A stretch of DNA of 6,826 bases from SAR116 cluster bacterium (lineage in GTDB: Bacteria > Pseudomonadota > Alphaproteobacteria > Puniceispirillales > Marisalimonadaceae): contig NZIY01000048.1 of NCBI GenBank assembly GCA_002691795.1, positions 2,258-9,083 on the forward strand, given 5' to 3'. The position numbers were made by a program, and so were the translations under genes. Shown here one piece after another: positions 1 to 6,539 of this stretch (its first letter is position 1; each line of letters opens with the position of its first letter). The notes beneath the pieces are model-generated. The model was not told the origin of the DNA. It saw only the letters and a list, made by a program, of their open reading frames with translations, and searched no databases.

Positions 1-800
1 CCATTAAATGAATCTCCTGCTGCGGTTGTGTCAATTGCTTTAATAATTGGAATATTGATTGAGCCTATTTTATTAAATTCAGAATAAAATATTTTTTCAA
101 AATGCTTTAAAATAATTATATTATTTTTTCTTTTAAATGTATTTATAAATTCAATTGGATCAGACTTACCAAATATTTCGGTTATATCATCAAAAGATAT
201 GAAGTTTATATTAGAGCTTAGATTACTTTTTTTAAATAATTTCTGGGATCTAATTTTGTTACCATGGAAACTATTTCTGTAGTTAAAATCAAAAGCTGTA
301 AGTTTAGATCTTTTTGATAATTGGATTAATTTATTTTGATCTTTTTGCTTTAAGATACCCAGTGTAATACCTGTGTAATAAAATAATTCAGTATTATTAA
401 TGAATTTTTCTAAATAATCTAAATTACATTTTTCTATCATTTTTTTTGCAGCTGAATCATTTCTCCAATATGAAAAACTTCGATTTCCTTTTTTATCTGT
501 TTGAATAGAATAAAGTCCAGGATATTTTTCCTCAATTCTTTGAATTAGGTCAGTTTCAAGATTTTCATATTTAAATCTTTTTATCATCATTTCAGATAAA
601 CAATCTTTCCCCAACCCAGTAAAATAAAACGTTTTAAACTGTTTGTTTGTCAATCTAGAAAAATAGACAGCTGCATTAAATGTATCACCTCCAAAATTTA
701 AATTCATTTTAATTTGATTTTTATATAAGTTATCAGTGTTTCCACTGACTTCGACCATACATTCCCCTGCAAAAATTGAGTTTTTAATATTTTTTTTCAT
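1..800 (-). CDS. kdgK: 2-dehydro-3-deoxygluconate kinase (PfkB family), 3' end truncated by window
   Basis: Cytoplasmic kinase expected to phosphorylate 2-keto-3-deoxygluconate to KDPG with ATP, feeding the Entner-Doudoroff aldolase step. I translated the minus strand from the ATG at 800-798; an in-frame TAA lies three codons upstream, so no earlier start is possible. 266 codons are present. Visible motifs are FGGDTFNAA at residues 36-44 (PfkB N-terminal substrate region), YWRNDSAAK at 111-119 and DFNYR at 171-175, both typical of KdgK rather than ribokinase or fructokinase. The PfkB C-terminal signature DTTAAGDSFN is at 257-266, with catalytic Asp263 and the KdgK-like AAGDS in place of GAGDS. 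E. coli KdgK is about 309 residues, so about 40 residues are missing to the left. The gene is divergent from the D-lactate dehydrogenase operon. No Shine-Dalgarno is visible before the start. Another PfkB sugar kinase is possible, but the YWRN and DFNYR motifs make KdgK the best call. Confidence 0.9.
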   Translation of the reverse strand, partial: MKKNIKNSIFAGECMVEVSGNTDNLYKNQIKMNLNFGGDTFNAAVYFSRLTNKQFKTFYFTGLGKDCLSEMMIKRFKYENLETDLIQRIEEKYPGLYSIQTDKKGNRSFSYWRNDSAAKKMIEKCNLDYLEKFINNTELFYYTGITLGILKQKDQNKLIQLSKRSKLTAFDFNYRNSFHGNKIRSQKLFKKSNLSSNINFISFDDITEIFGKSDPIEFINTFKRKNNIIILKHFEKIFYSEFNKIGSINIPIIKAIDTTAAGDSFN

Positions 801-862
801 TTTAAATTATTATATTTAATGTAGTAATATCATATGTATATTAATTTTAATAGGAATCAAAA
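801..862. promoter_or_regulatory. Divergent promoter region, kdgK / dehydrogenase operon
   Basis: This 62-nt gap must hold the promoters for both directions. On the minus strand a perfect TATAAT (plus 809-814) ends 8 nt before the kdgK ATG. On the plus strand TATATT (837-842) is a possible -10 for the dehydrogenase operon. No convincing -35 box is seen for either. An AGGAA Shine-Dalgarno at 852-856 serves the plus-strand gene. In DNA this AT-rich, -10-like hexamers are common by chance, so the individual boxes are weak calls; the regional call is stronger. Confidence 0.45.
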
Positions 863-2275
863 GTGAGTGTATTAGAAAAAGAACTTGAAGTATCTGATTT
901 GAATTTTGATTTCAATAAAAAAGATGCTGTTACAGAATTGACAAAAGAATTTGGTCAGCAATTTTCTATTTCAAAAAGTGTAAGAGAACAACACACAGAT
1001 ACAACTACAATACATACTTCAAAGTTACCTGATGGAGTTGTTTTTGCAGAAAATGAAATAGATGTAAAAAAATCAGTTGAAATTTGTCAAAAATACAAAT
1101 GTCCTATAATTCCTTTTGGAGTTGGATCATCACTAGAAGGACATGTAAATGCATTATATGGAGGCATTTCGATTGATCTTAATAACATGGATAAAATTTT
1201 ATATGTTTCTCCCGAAGATGGTTATGCAGTTGTACAACCAGGCGTTACAAGAGAGCAATTGAATGTTTATCTAAGAGATACAGGTCTTTTTTTCCCAATT
1301 GATCCAGGTGCAAATGCATCTTTGGGTGGTATGGCAAGCACGAATGCTTCTGGTACAAATGCAGTACGATACGGAACAATGAAAGATAATGTTATTTCTT
1401 TAAAATGTGTAATGCCTAATGGTAAAATAATTAAAACTTCAAATAAAGCAAAAAAAAGTTCTGCTGGTTATGATTTAACAAGACTAATTGTTGGGTCCGA
1501 GGGTACGCTCGGGATCATTACAGAAATTACAATTAAATTATACGGTATACCTGAAGTTATAGCAGGAGGGAGAGTAACTTTTCCATCAATAAAGGATGCT
1601 ACTGAAGCAGTCATTATGGTAATTCAGGCTGGTATTCCAGTTGCAAGAATTGAATTATTAGATCAAGAACAAGTCAAGGCATGTAATAATTATTCTAAAC
1701 TCAACTTGCCAGAGGAACCTCTATTATTACTTGAATTTCACGGAAGTGAATCGTCTGTAAAGGAACAATCTGAGTTTTTTTCAGAAATAGTTGCAGATTT
1801 TGGAGGAAATAATTTTGAATCAACTTCAAATAATGAAGAAAGGAATAAACTTTGGAAAGCAAGGCATGACGCTTACTATGCAACTAAATCTTGTAAGCCT
1901 GACCTTGAATATATTGCTACGGATGTGTGTGTGCCAATTTCAAGATTATCAGAATGCATTGAAAAAACTCAAAATGATTTAAAAAAATATAATTTATTTG
2001 GTCACATTGTAGGACATGTTGGAGATGGAAATTTTCATGTTCAATTAATGGTAGATCCTAAAAATGAAAATGAAATTAAAAATCTTAATAAATTTTTAGA
2101 TAATCTATCAAAAAGAGCAATTTTACTTGATGGAACTTGCACTGGAGAACACGGCATAGGACAAGGAAAAAAACAGTACCTTGTTGAAGAATTAGGTGGT
2201 TCAGTTGATTTTATGAAAAATATTAAGAAAGCCTTAGACCCATTTAATATTATGAATCCAGGAAAAATTTTTTAA
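863..2275 (+). CDS. FAD-linked D-lactate / D-2-hydroxyacid dehydrogenase, LDHD-type, paralog 1
   Basis: Predicted flavoprotein oxidising D-lactate (or a related D-2-hydroxyacid) to the 2-keto acid and passing electrons to cytochrome c or the quinone pool. The 470 residues are the usual full length for mitochondrial-type LDHD. The N-terminal FAD-binding type-4 (PCMH) domain spans about 55-230: PFGVGSSLEGH at 84-94, PGVTREQL at 126-133, PIDPGANASLGG at 145-156, and GSEGTLGIITE at 211-221. The EGH of the first motif separates it from glycolate oxidase GlcD. The C-terminal FAD-oxidase domain carries WKARHDA (331-337), TDVCVPIS (353-360), GHVGDGNFH (384-392; probable metal ligands His385 and His392) and TGEHGIG (427-433; Glu429, His430). 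It ends in the family-typical MNPGK. The start is GTG, preceded by AGGAA with about 6 nt spacing and an in-frame TAG at 851-853. It is first in a likely three-gene operon. Family confidence is high; the substrate is inferred. Confidence 0.9.
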   Translation: MSVLEKELEVSDLNFDFNKKDAVTELTKEFGQQFSISKSVREQHTDTTTIHTSKLPDGVVFAENEIDVKKSVEICQKYKCPIIPFGVGSSLEGHVNALYGGISIDLNNMDKILYVSPEDGYAVVQPGVTREQLNVYLRDTGLFFPIDPGANASLGGMASTNASGTNAVRYGTMKDNVISLKCVMPNGKIIKTSNKAKKSSAGYDLTRLIVGSEGTLGIITEITIKLYGIPEVIAGGRVTFPSIKDATEAVIMVIQAGIPVARIELLDQEQVKACNNYSKLNLPEEPLLLLEFHGSESSVKEQSEFFSEIVADFGGNNFESTSNNEERNKLWKARHDAYYATKSCKPDLEYIATDVCVPISRLSECIEKTQNDLKKYNLFGHIVGHVGDGNFHVQLMVDPKNENEIKNLNKFLDNLSKRAILLDGTCTGEHGIGQGKKQYLVEELGGSVDFMKNIKKALDPFNIMNPGKIF

Positions 2276-2283
2276 GGTTTATT

Positions 2284-3696
2284 ATGTTAGAAAAGAAAAA
2301 TCAATGGCTTGGAAAAATATATAATAAAAAAAATATTAAAGAATGTATTTCTAAAATTAAAGAAAGATATGGTCAGCAATTTTCTGAATCTAAAAGTATT
2401 AGAGAACAACATTCACATACTATGACTATTCATGAATCTGAATTGCCCGATGGAGTTTTATTTGCTTCAAATAAAAACGATGTTTCAGAAGCAGTAAAAA
2501 TTTGTAATGAATTTGGATGTCCTATCATTCCTTTTGGTGTTGGCTCTTCTTTTGAGGGTCATGTAAATGCTCCATTTGGTGGCTTATCTATAGATCTAAA
2601 TAATATGAATGAAATACTTAACGTATATCAAGATGATTTGTTGGTTACAGTTCAACCTGGTGTAACAAGAGAACAATTGAATACACATTTAAGGGACACC
2701 GGTTTATTTTTTCCAATTGATCCGGGAGCAAATGCTTCAATTGGTGGTATGTCTTCTACAAGAGCATCTGGTACAAATGCTGTTAGATATGGAACTATGA
2801 AAGATAATGTTATTTCAATTGAAGCAGTTATGCCGAATGGAGAAATTATTAAAACCTCAAATAAAGCAAAGAAAAGCTCAGCGGGTTATGATTTGACAAG
2901 ACTATTAGTTGGTTCTGAAGGTACGCTTGGTATAATTACAGAAATTACTTTAAAACTCTATGGTATTCCAGAAGTTATAGCTGGTGGTCGTGTATCTTTT
3001 TCATCTATAAAAGATGCAGCAGATACAGTAATAACTACAATTCAATCAGGTATTCCAATTGCAAGAATTGAACTATTAGATGCAATACAAGTGAAGGCGT
3101 GTAATTTATACTCAAAATTGAGTTTACCAGAAGAACCATTGTTACTTTTAGAATTTCATGGAAGCAAAAAATCTGTTGAAGAACAAACAGAAATTTTTGG
3201 TGAAATTGCTCTTGATTTTGGTGGAAAAAATTATGAATGGACTTCAAATAATGAAGAAAGAAATAAATTATGGAAAGCCAGACATGATGCTTATTGGGCA
3301 GCAAGATCTTATATGCCTGGTACTGAAATGTATTCTACAGATGTTTGTGTGCCAATTTCCAAATTATCAGACTGTATTGTTGAGACTGTAAGAGATTTAG
3401 AGGAAAATAATTTGGTTGGTCCGATTGCAAGTCATGCAGGTGATGGAAATTTCCATGTTGCAGTAATGCTTGATACAAACGATAAAAATGAAGTTTCTAA
3501 ATTAGAGCCTTTTTTAGATAGATTGTCTGATAGAGCTATTAAGATGGATGGAACTTGTACTGGAGAGCATGGAATTGGTCAAGGAAAAAGAAAATACATG
3601 TACAATGAATTAGGAAATTCTGTTGATGTCATGGAAGCAATAAAAAAATCCTTTGATCCAAAGTTGATTATGAATCCTGGAAAATTATTTATCTAA
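2284..3696 (+). CDS. FAD-linked D-lactate / D-2-hydroxyacid dehydrogenase, LDHD-type, paralog 2
   Basis: Second copy of the upstream dehydrogenase: same length (470), the same two domains, and roughly 70% identity by hand count, highest in the FAD-binding half and lowest in the first 30 residues and the C-terminal half. FAD motifs are PFGVGSSFEGH (83-93) and PIDPGANASIGG (144-155). The metal and catalytic motifs are HAGDGNFH (384-391) and TGEHGIG (426-432), so all key residues are kept and the gene looks functional. Residues flanking the site differ from paralog 1: MYSTDVCVPIS instead of YIATDVCVPIS, YWAARSY instead of YYATKSC, and IASHAGDG instead of IVGHVGDG, so substrate preference may differ. 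The ATG start lies 8 nt after the previous stop, with an AAGG Shine-Dalgarno (2274-2277) overlapping that stop codon at 6-nt spacing, indicating co-transcription and possibly coupled translation. The exact substrate is not readable from sequence. Confidence 0.9.
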   Translation: MLEKKNQWLGKIYNKKNIKECISKIKERYGQQFSESKSIREQHSHTMTIHESELPDGVLFASNKNDVSEAVKICNEFGCPIIPFGVGSSFEGHVNAPFGGLSIDLNNMNEILNVYQDDLLVTVQPGVTREQLNTHLRDTGLFFPIDPGANASIGGMSSTRASGTNAVRYGTMKDNVISIEAVMPNGEIIKTSNKAKKSSAGYDLTRLLVGSEGTLGIITEITLKLYGIPEVIAGGRVSFSSIKDAADTVITTIQSGIPIARIELLDAIQVKACNLYSKLSLPEEPLLLLEFHGSKKSVEEQTEIFGEIALDFGGKNYEWTSNNEERNKLWKARHDAYWAARSYMPGTEMYSTDVCVPISKLSDCIVETVRDLEENNLVGPIASHAGDGNFHVAVMLDTNDKNEVSKLEPFLDRLSDRAIKMDGTCTGEHGIGQGKRKYMYNELGNSVDVMEAIKKSFDPKLIMNPGKLFI

Positions 3697-3711
3697 AATT
3701 TTCAAGAAGAT

Positions 3712-4302
3712 ATGTTAACTTTTACAATTGCAATTTTTCTAATGATCATTACGCCTGGGCCTGGTGTTTTATCTTTAGCTGCAACAGGGTCTGGTTTCGG
3801 ATGGAAAGTTGGAATATTATATTTAGTAGGACTATTTATTGGGACAAACACAGTATTGGTTCTTGTTGTAACGGGTTTTAAAGGTTTCTTATTTGAAATC
3901 CCATGGGTTGAAACTATCTTTTTTGTTATATCTTTATCATATCTAACATGGATAGCATGGAGAATAGCCTGTGCAGAAAATGAAATTAAATTTAAAGAAT
4001 CAAAAAATGAACCTAAATTTTCTGAAGCAATTTTTTTACAAATAATTAATCCAAAAGCTTATCTCGTAAATGGAATTTTATTTGCTGGTTTTCCATTACA
4101 AGGTTTTTCTTTACAATTGGAAATTTTAATCAAAACAGTTATAATCAATTTAGTTTGGATACCAGTCCATTTTTTTTGGTTATGGCTTGGCATTAAACTT
4201 AGAGAATGGGGATTAAGTAAAGGTAAACAAACCATTGTTAATAAAGTTATGGCCTTTTGTTTACTAGTAGTTATTGCTTTGGCTGGTTTTAGTGAAATAT
4301 GA
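3712..4302 (+). CDS. LysE/RhtB-family small-molecule exporter
   Basis: Inner-membrane efflux protein of the LysE/RhtB superfamily, whose characterised members export amino acids such as lysine, homoserine, threonine or leucine. It has 196 residues, close to the family's usual ~200. It opens with the family's N-terminal helix ending in ITPGPGVL (13-20) and has NPKA (113-116) after the central hydrophilic loop, both family hallmarks. Six hydrophobic segments are visible at roughly 1-23, 34-57, 65-87, 108-130, 136-161 and 175-195. A charged Lys/Glu loop at 88-104 separates the first and second halves. The ATG is preceded by AAGAAGA at 3704-3710 and starts 15 nt after the second dehydrogenase, so it probably belongs to that operon. 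The substrate is unknown; the context suggests a small organic or amino acid linked to the dehydrogenases, but that is only inference. It converges with phaB. Confidence 0.85.
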   Translation: MLTFTIAIFLMIITPGPGVLSLAATGSGFGWKVGILYLVGLFIGTNTVLVLVVTGFKGFLFEIPWVETIFFVISLSYLTWIAWRIACAENEIKFKESKNEPKFSEAIFLQIINPKAYLVNGILFAGFPLQGFSLQLEILIKTVIINLVWIPVHFFWLWLGIKLREWGLSKGKQTIVNKVMAFCLLVVIALAGFSEI

Positions 4303-4341
4303 TTAATTATTCATTAATATACATTCAGGTTTAAAATCTTT

Positions 4342-5130
4342 TTAGTACATGTGATGACCACCATTGATGGATATTGTTGATCCAGTAACAAATTGTGAAT
4401 CTTCTCGTGCTAAAAAAGCAACTGCTCTAGCAATTTCTTGAGGATGACCTAATCTACCGACAGGAATAGTACTGATAATTTTATCTAAAACATTTTGTGG
4501 TACTGCAGAGACCATTTCTGTATCCACATAACCAGGAGCTACTGTATTTGCTGTTATATTATGACGAGCTCCTTCCTGTGCTATAGCTTTTGTCATTCCG
4601 ATTATACCAGCCTTGGCTGCACAATAATTAACCTGTCCATATTGACCAGCCTGCCCATTGACAGAGGAAATATTAATGATTCTTCCAAAGTTTTTTGATG
4701 TCATTTCATCCCAGCAAACTTTAGTCATATTAAATACTGAATTTAGATTTACATTTATAACATCCTGCCATTGATCGAGTGTCATTTTTTTAATTGTACT
4801 GTCTCTTGTGATTCCAGCATTATTTACCAATATCGAAAGTGTTCCATACTGAAATATTATATCTTTTACAACATTTTCACATTCTTCAAAATTTGAAACA
4901 TCCCATTTGATTGATTTTATGTTTGTTTCTCTAGTAAATTTATTAGCTTGATTTTCATCTGATGCGTAACCAGCAATAACTGTAGCACCAGCTCTTTTCA
5001 AAATTTCGCAAATACCTCTACCTATACCTCTTGTACCACCAGAAACTATGGCAACTCTGTCTTCGTTAAAGATAACTTCGTGTTTACTAGTTGAATTAAG
5101 GTTAGAAAGTTCAATATCATCCAATTTCAT
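4342..5130 (-). CDS. phaB: Acetoacetyl-CoA reductase (PhaB, short-chain dehydrogenase)
   Basis: Cytoplasmic SDR that reduces acetoacetyl-CoA to (R)-3-hydroxybutyryl-CoA, normally with NADPH, supplying monomer to PHA synthase. It has 262 residues; the Rossmann glycine motif SGGTRGIG is at 30-37, NNAGITRD at 103-110, and the catalytic set is Asn128, Ser156, Tyr169 and Lys173. ISSVNGQAGQYGQ (154-166) and the C-terminal SINGGHHMY are PhaB-like and argue against FabG, as does its place beside phaZ and phaC. Compared with Ralstonia PhaB, whose protein starts about 7 residues before the glycine motif, this one has about 20 extra hydrophilic residues at the N-terminus. No ATG or GTG occurs in frame until residue 116, so the extension is hard to explain by a misplaced start. 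GGAG lies only 1 nt before the ATG; the TTG at codon 3 (5124-5122) would have a 7-nt spacing and may be the true start. Confidence 0.88.
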   Translation of the reverse strand: MKLDDIELSNLNSTSKHEVIFNEDRVAIVSGGTRGIGRGICEILKRAGATVIAGYASDENQANKFTRETNIKSIKWDVSNFEECENVVKDIIFQYGTLSILVNNAGITRDSTIKKMTLDQWQDVINVNLNSVFNMTKVCWDEMTSKNFGRIINISSVNGQAGQYGQVNYCAAKAGIIGMTKAIAQEGARHNITANTVAPGYVDTEMVSAVPQNVLDKIISTIPVGRLGHPQEIARAVAFLAREDSQFVTGSTISINGGHHMY

Positions 5131-5135
5131 TCTCC
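5131..5135 (-). promoter_or_regulatory. Ribosome binding site of phaB, abutting the ATG
   Basis: The minus strand reads GGAGA immediately before the ATG at 5130-5128. This is the strongest Shine-Dalgarno in the window, yet its GGAG core is only 1 nt from that ATG, too close for normal pairing. The in-frame TTG at 5124-5122 would sit 7 nt from the core, a standard distance. Either the ATG is used inefficiently or initiation occurs at TTG, which would remove two residues. Confidence 0.5.
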
Positions 5136-5141
5136 ATTATT

Positions 5142-5170
5142 GAGATAGTTAGGGTTAAAATACTTTTCAA
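5142..5170 (-). promoter_or_regulatory. Candidate phaB promoter within the phaZ-phaB gap
   Basis: The 110-nt gap between the phaZ stop and the phaB start is longer than the gaps inside the plus-strand operon, which leaves room for a separate promoter. On the minus strand TTGAAA (plus 5165-5170) and TATCTC (plus 5142-5147) are separated by exactly 17 nt, a sigma-70-like arrangement. Transcription would begin close to 5135, on top of the Shine-Dalgarno, which counts against it or implies an almost leaderless message. No terminator hairpin is visible after phaZ, so read-through from phaZ is an alternative. The rest of the gap (about 5171-5240) is A/T-rich with no recognised element. Confidence 0.25.
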
Positions 5171-5240
5171 TCAATCACTTATAGGGAAAAAGAGTGTTTC
5201 AATGAAAAAAATGCATAAAATTTATATATTTGACCAAAAA

Positions 5241-6479
5241 TTAATCAATTAAAGGCTTGGAAAATTTATTTATAAATTTTGTAAATTCAGGACGAATATC
5301 CTCTCGCCATGCTTTTCCACTAAAAATACCATAATGACCAGCATTTTCATGTAAATAATTGAATTTTAAATTATCTGGTATATTTGTTAAAATATTTAAA
5401 GCTGCAAGACATTGACCAGGAGCTGAAATGTCGTCATTTTTTCCTTCAATTACAAAAATAGGAATATCTTTAATATTATTTAAATCTACAAGTTCATTTT
5501 CTAAAGTGAAAATATTCTTAGCAACTTCTCTTTTTTTAAAAATTCTATTTACTGTTGTTAAATAAAATTCAGCAGTCATGTCCATAACAGCTAAATATTC
5601 ATTATAAAATTTATTGTGGCGATCATTTTCTGAGGCAGTACCTTCGATTTCTTTAAAAACTTGATCATAAAAAGAATTAACATGTGTTTTTAAATTCATT
5701 GAAATGAAAGAAGATAATTGAATTATTCCAGGATACACAGGTCTACCAACTCCTTTGTAATTTACACCAACTGGCATCGTCATTGTATTTTTCAAATAAT
5801 CTAGGCTAAGTTTATTACCAAAATCAGTCACGGATGTAGGATTTGCTTCTGGATCAATTGGTCCTCCAATTAATGTAAGAGTGTTTGGTTTATATTTATA
5901 ATAATTTTTTGAAACAAATGATAACGCTGCAAGAGCTAGTGGTGCTGGTTGACAAATAGCCATTACATGTAAATTGGGTGAAAGAAACTTATAAAATTCA
6001 ATTAGATATTTAGTGAAGTCCTCTATATCAAATTTACCTTTTGATAGAGATACGTCTCTAGCGTTCAACCAGTCAGTAACAAAAACTTCGCAATCAGGTA
6101 ATAGAGATAAAACTGTGTTTCTTGTTAAAGTTGCATAATGTCCTGACATAGGTGCAATAATGAGAACTTTTTTGATATTTACTTTTTTTCTATTAGTTTC
6201 AAATTTAATCAATTCACAAAATGGTTTTTTTAAAATCACTTTTTTTGACACGCTATATTCTTTTCCATTAGTTACAAAAGAATTTATTCCCCAATCTGGT
6301 TTTGAAGTAACTCTTGAAAGGTAATGCTCAGTTAATTTTCCATATGTGAACATTACTTGTGGAATTGGACTAGGATTTAAACCGAAAGTAGGGTTTCCCC
6401 AAAATGTTTTTAAAGACGAACTAATCAATTCATTATATTGTCTTGAGGTTTCAAAAAAGTCATAAGTTGAAATTTGCAT
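5241..6479 (-). CDS. phaZ: Intracellular poly(3-hydroxybutyrate) depolymerase
   Basis: Granule-associated alpha/beta-hydrolase that breaks down stored PHB into 3-hydroxybutyrate units. Length is 412 residues (414 from the upstream ATG at 6485), matching the ~410-420 of Ralstonia PhaZ1-type enzymes. Numbered from the upstream ATG, it shows KKPFCELIKF (86-95), APMSGHYATL (111-120), VTDWLNARDV (136-145), and the cysteine nucleophile box ICQP with Cys178 in place of the usual GxSxG serine. It also has GGPIDPEANPT (207-217), EGKNDDIS (347-354, catalytic Asp351 or 352) and GHYGIFSG with catalytic His384. No signal peptide is present, consistent with the intracellular class. I prefer the ATG at 6479-6477: AGGA directly touches the upstream ATG but is 6 nt from this one, and it places the conserved early Phe at residue 8 as in Ralstonia PhaZ1, as I recall that sequence. 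It is divergent from phaC and followed by phaB. Confidence 0.92.
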   Translation of the reverse strand: MQISTYDFFETSRQYNELISSSLKTFWGNPTFGLNPSPIPQVMFTYGKLTEHYLSRVTSKPDWGINSFVTNGKEYSVSKKVILKKPFCELIKFETNRKKVNIKKVLIIAPMSGHYATLTRNTVLSLLPDCEVFVTDWLNARDVSLSKGKFDIEDFTKYLIEFYKFLSPNLHVMAICQPAPLALAALSFVSKNYYKYKPNTLTLIGGPIDPEANPTSVTDFGNKLSLDYLKNTMTMPVGVNYKGVGRPVYPGIIQLSSFISMNLKTHVNSFYDQVFKEIEGTASENDRHNKFYNEYLAVMDMTAEFYLTTVNRIFKKREVAKNIFTLENELVDLNNIKDIPIFVIEGKNDDISAPGQCLAALNILTNIPDNLKFNYLHENAGHYGIFSGKAWREDIRPEFTKFINKFSKPLID

Positions 6480-6485
6480 ATACAT

Positions 6486-6489
6486 TCCT
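6486..6489 (-). promoter_or_regulatory. Ribosome binding site that decides the phaZ start
   Basis: The minus strand reads AGGA directly followed by ATG (6485-6483), TAT and a second ATG (6479-6477). Zero spacing to the first ATG is not workable for normal Shine-Dalgarno pairing, whereas 6 nt to the second is ideal. This favours initiation at 6479. Confidence 0.55.
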
Positions 6490-6539
6490 AGTAATATATT
6501 AAAATTCTATTATATAATTGACTAATTAGGAAATAAAAA
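6490..6539. promoter_or_regulatory. Divergent phaZ / phaC promoter region
   Basis: The short gap between phaZ and phaC must contain both promoters or their core elements. A perfect 10-bp palindrome, ATTATATAAT at 6509-6518, provides a consensus TATAAT on both strands (plus 6513-6518, minus 6514-6509). The two directions could therefore share one melting site and compete. No good -35 is seen at 16-18 nt for either direction. AGGAA at 6528-6532 is the phaC Shine-Dalgarno, 7 nt before its ATG. Chance occurrence is possible in such AT-rich DNA. Confidence 0.4.

Noticed and set aside
1701..1883. Antisense open frame within the first dehydrogenase, with a counterpart at 3035-3304 in the second
   Set aside because: Both lie opposite strongly conserved coding sequence; their resemblance follows from the homology of the two sense genes. 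No recognisable domain or clear ribosome binding site.
1791..1982. Overlapping plus-strand alternative-frame frames in both dehydrogenases (1791-1982 and 3158-3391) giving similar peptides
   Set aside because: Their similarity is the shadow of the homologous codons in the main frame. I saw no independent start signal or family match.
863..3696. Tandem dehydrogenases as a recent duplication, assembly artefact or single broken gene
   Set aside because: The copies differ at about 30% of residues and at many synonymous sites, both are intact, and each has its own ribosome binding site.
4303..4341. Possible bidirectional terminator between the converging exporter and phaB genes
   Set aside because: Only a 5-bp all-A/T inverted repeat (TTAAT/ATTAA at 4303-4317) is present, with no G/C stem and no clean T-tract directly after it, so it is too weak to call a terminator.
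4495..4698. Plus-strand open frame opposite phaB
   Set aside because: It is antisense to the conserved catalytic core of PhaB; the Cys/Ile/Ser-rich low-complexity product looks like no protein family.
5178..5202. TTGAAA and TATAAG boxes upstream of phaB on the minus strand
   Set aside because: The spacing is only 13 nt, too short for a sigma-70 promoter; the 17-nt pair at 5142-5170 is the better candidate.
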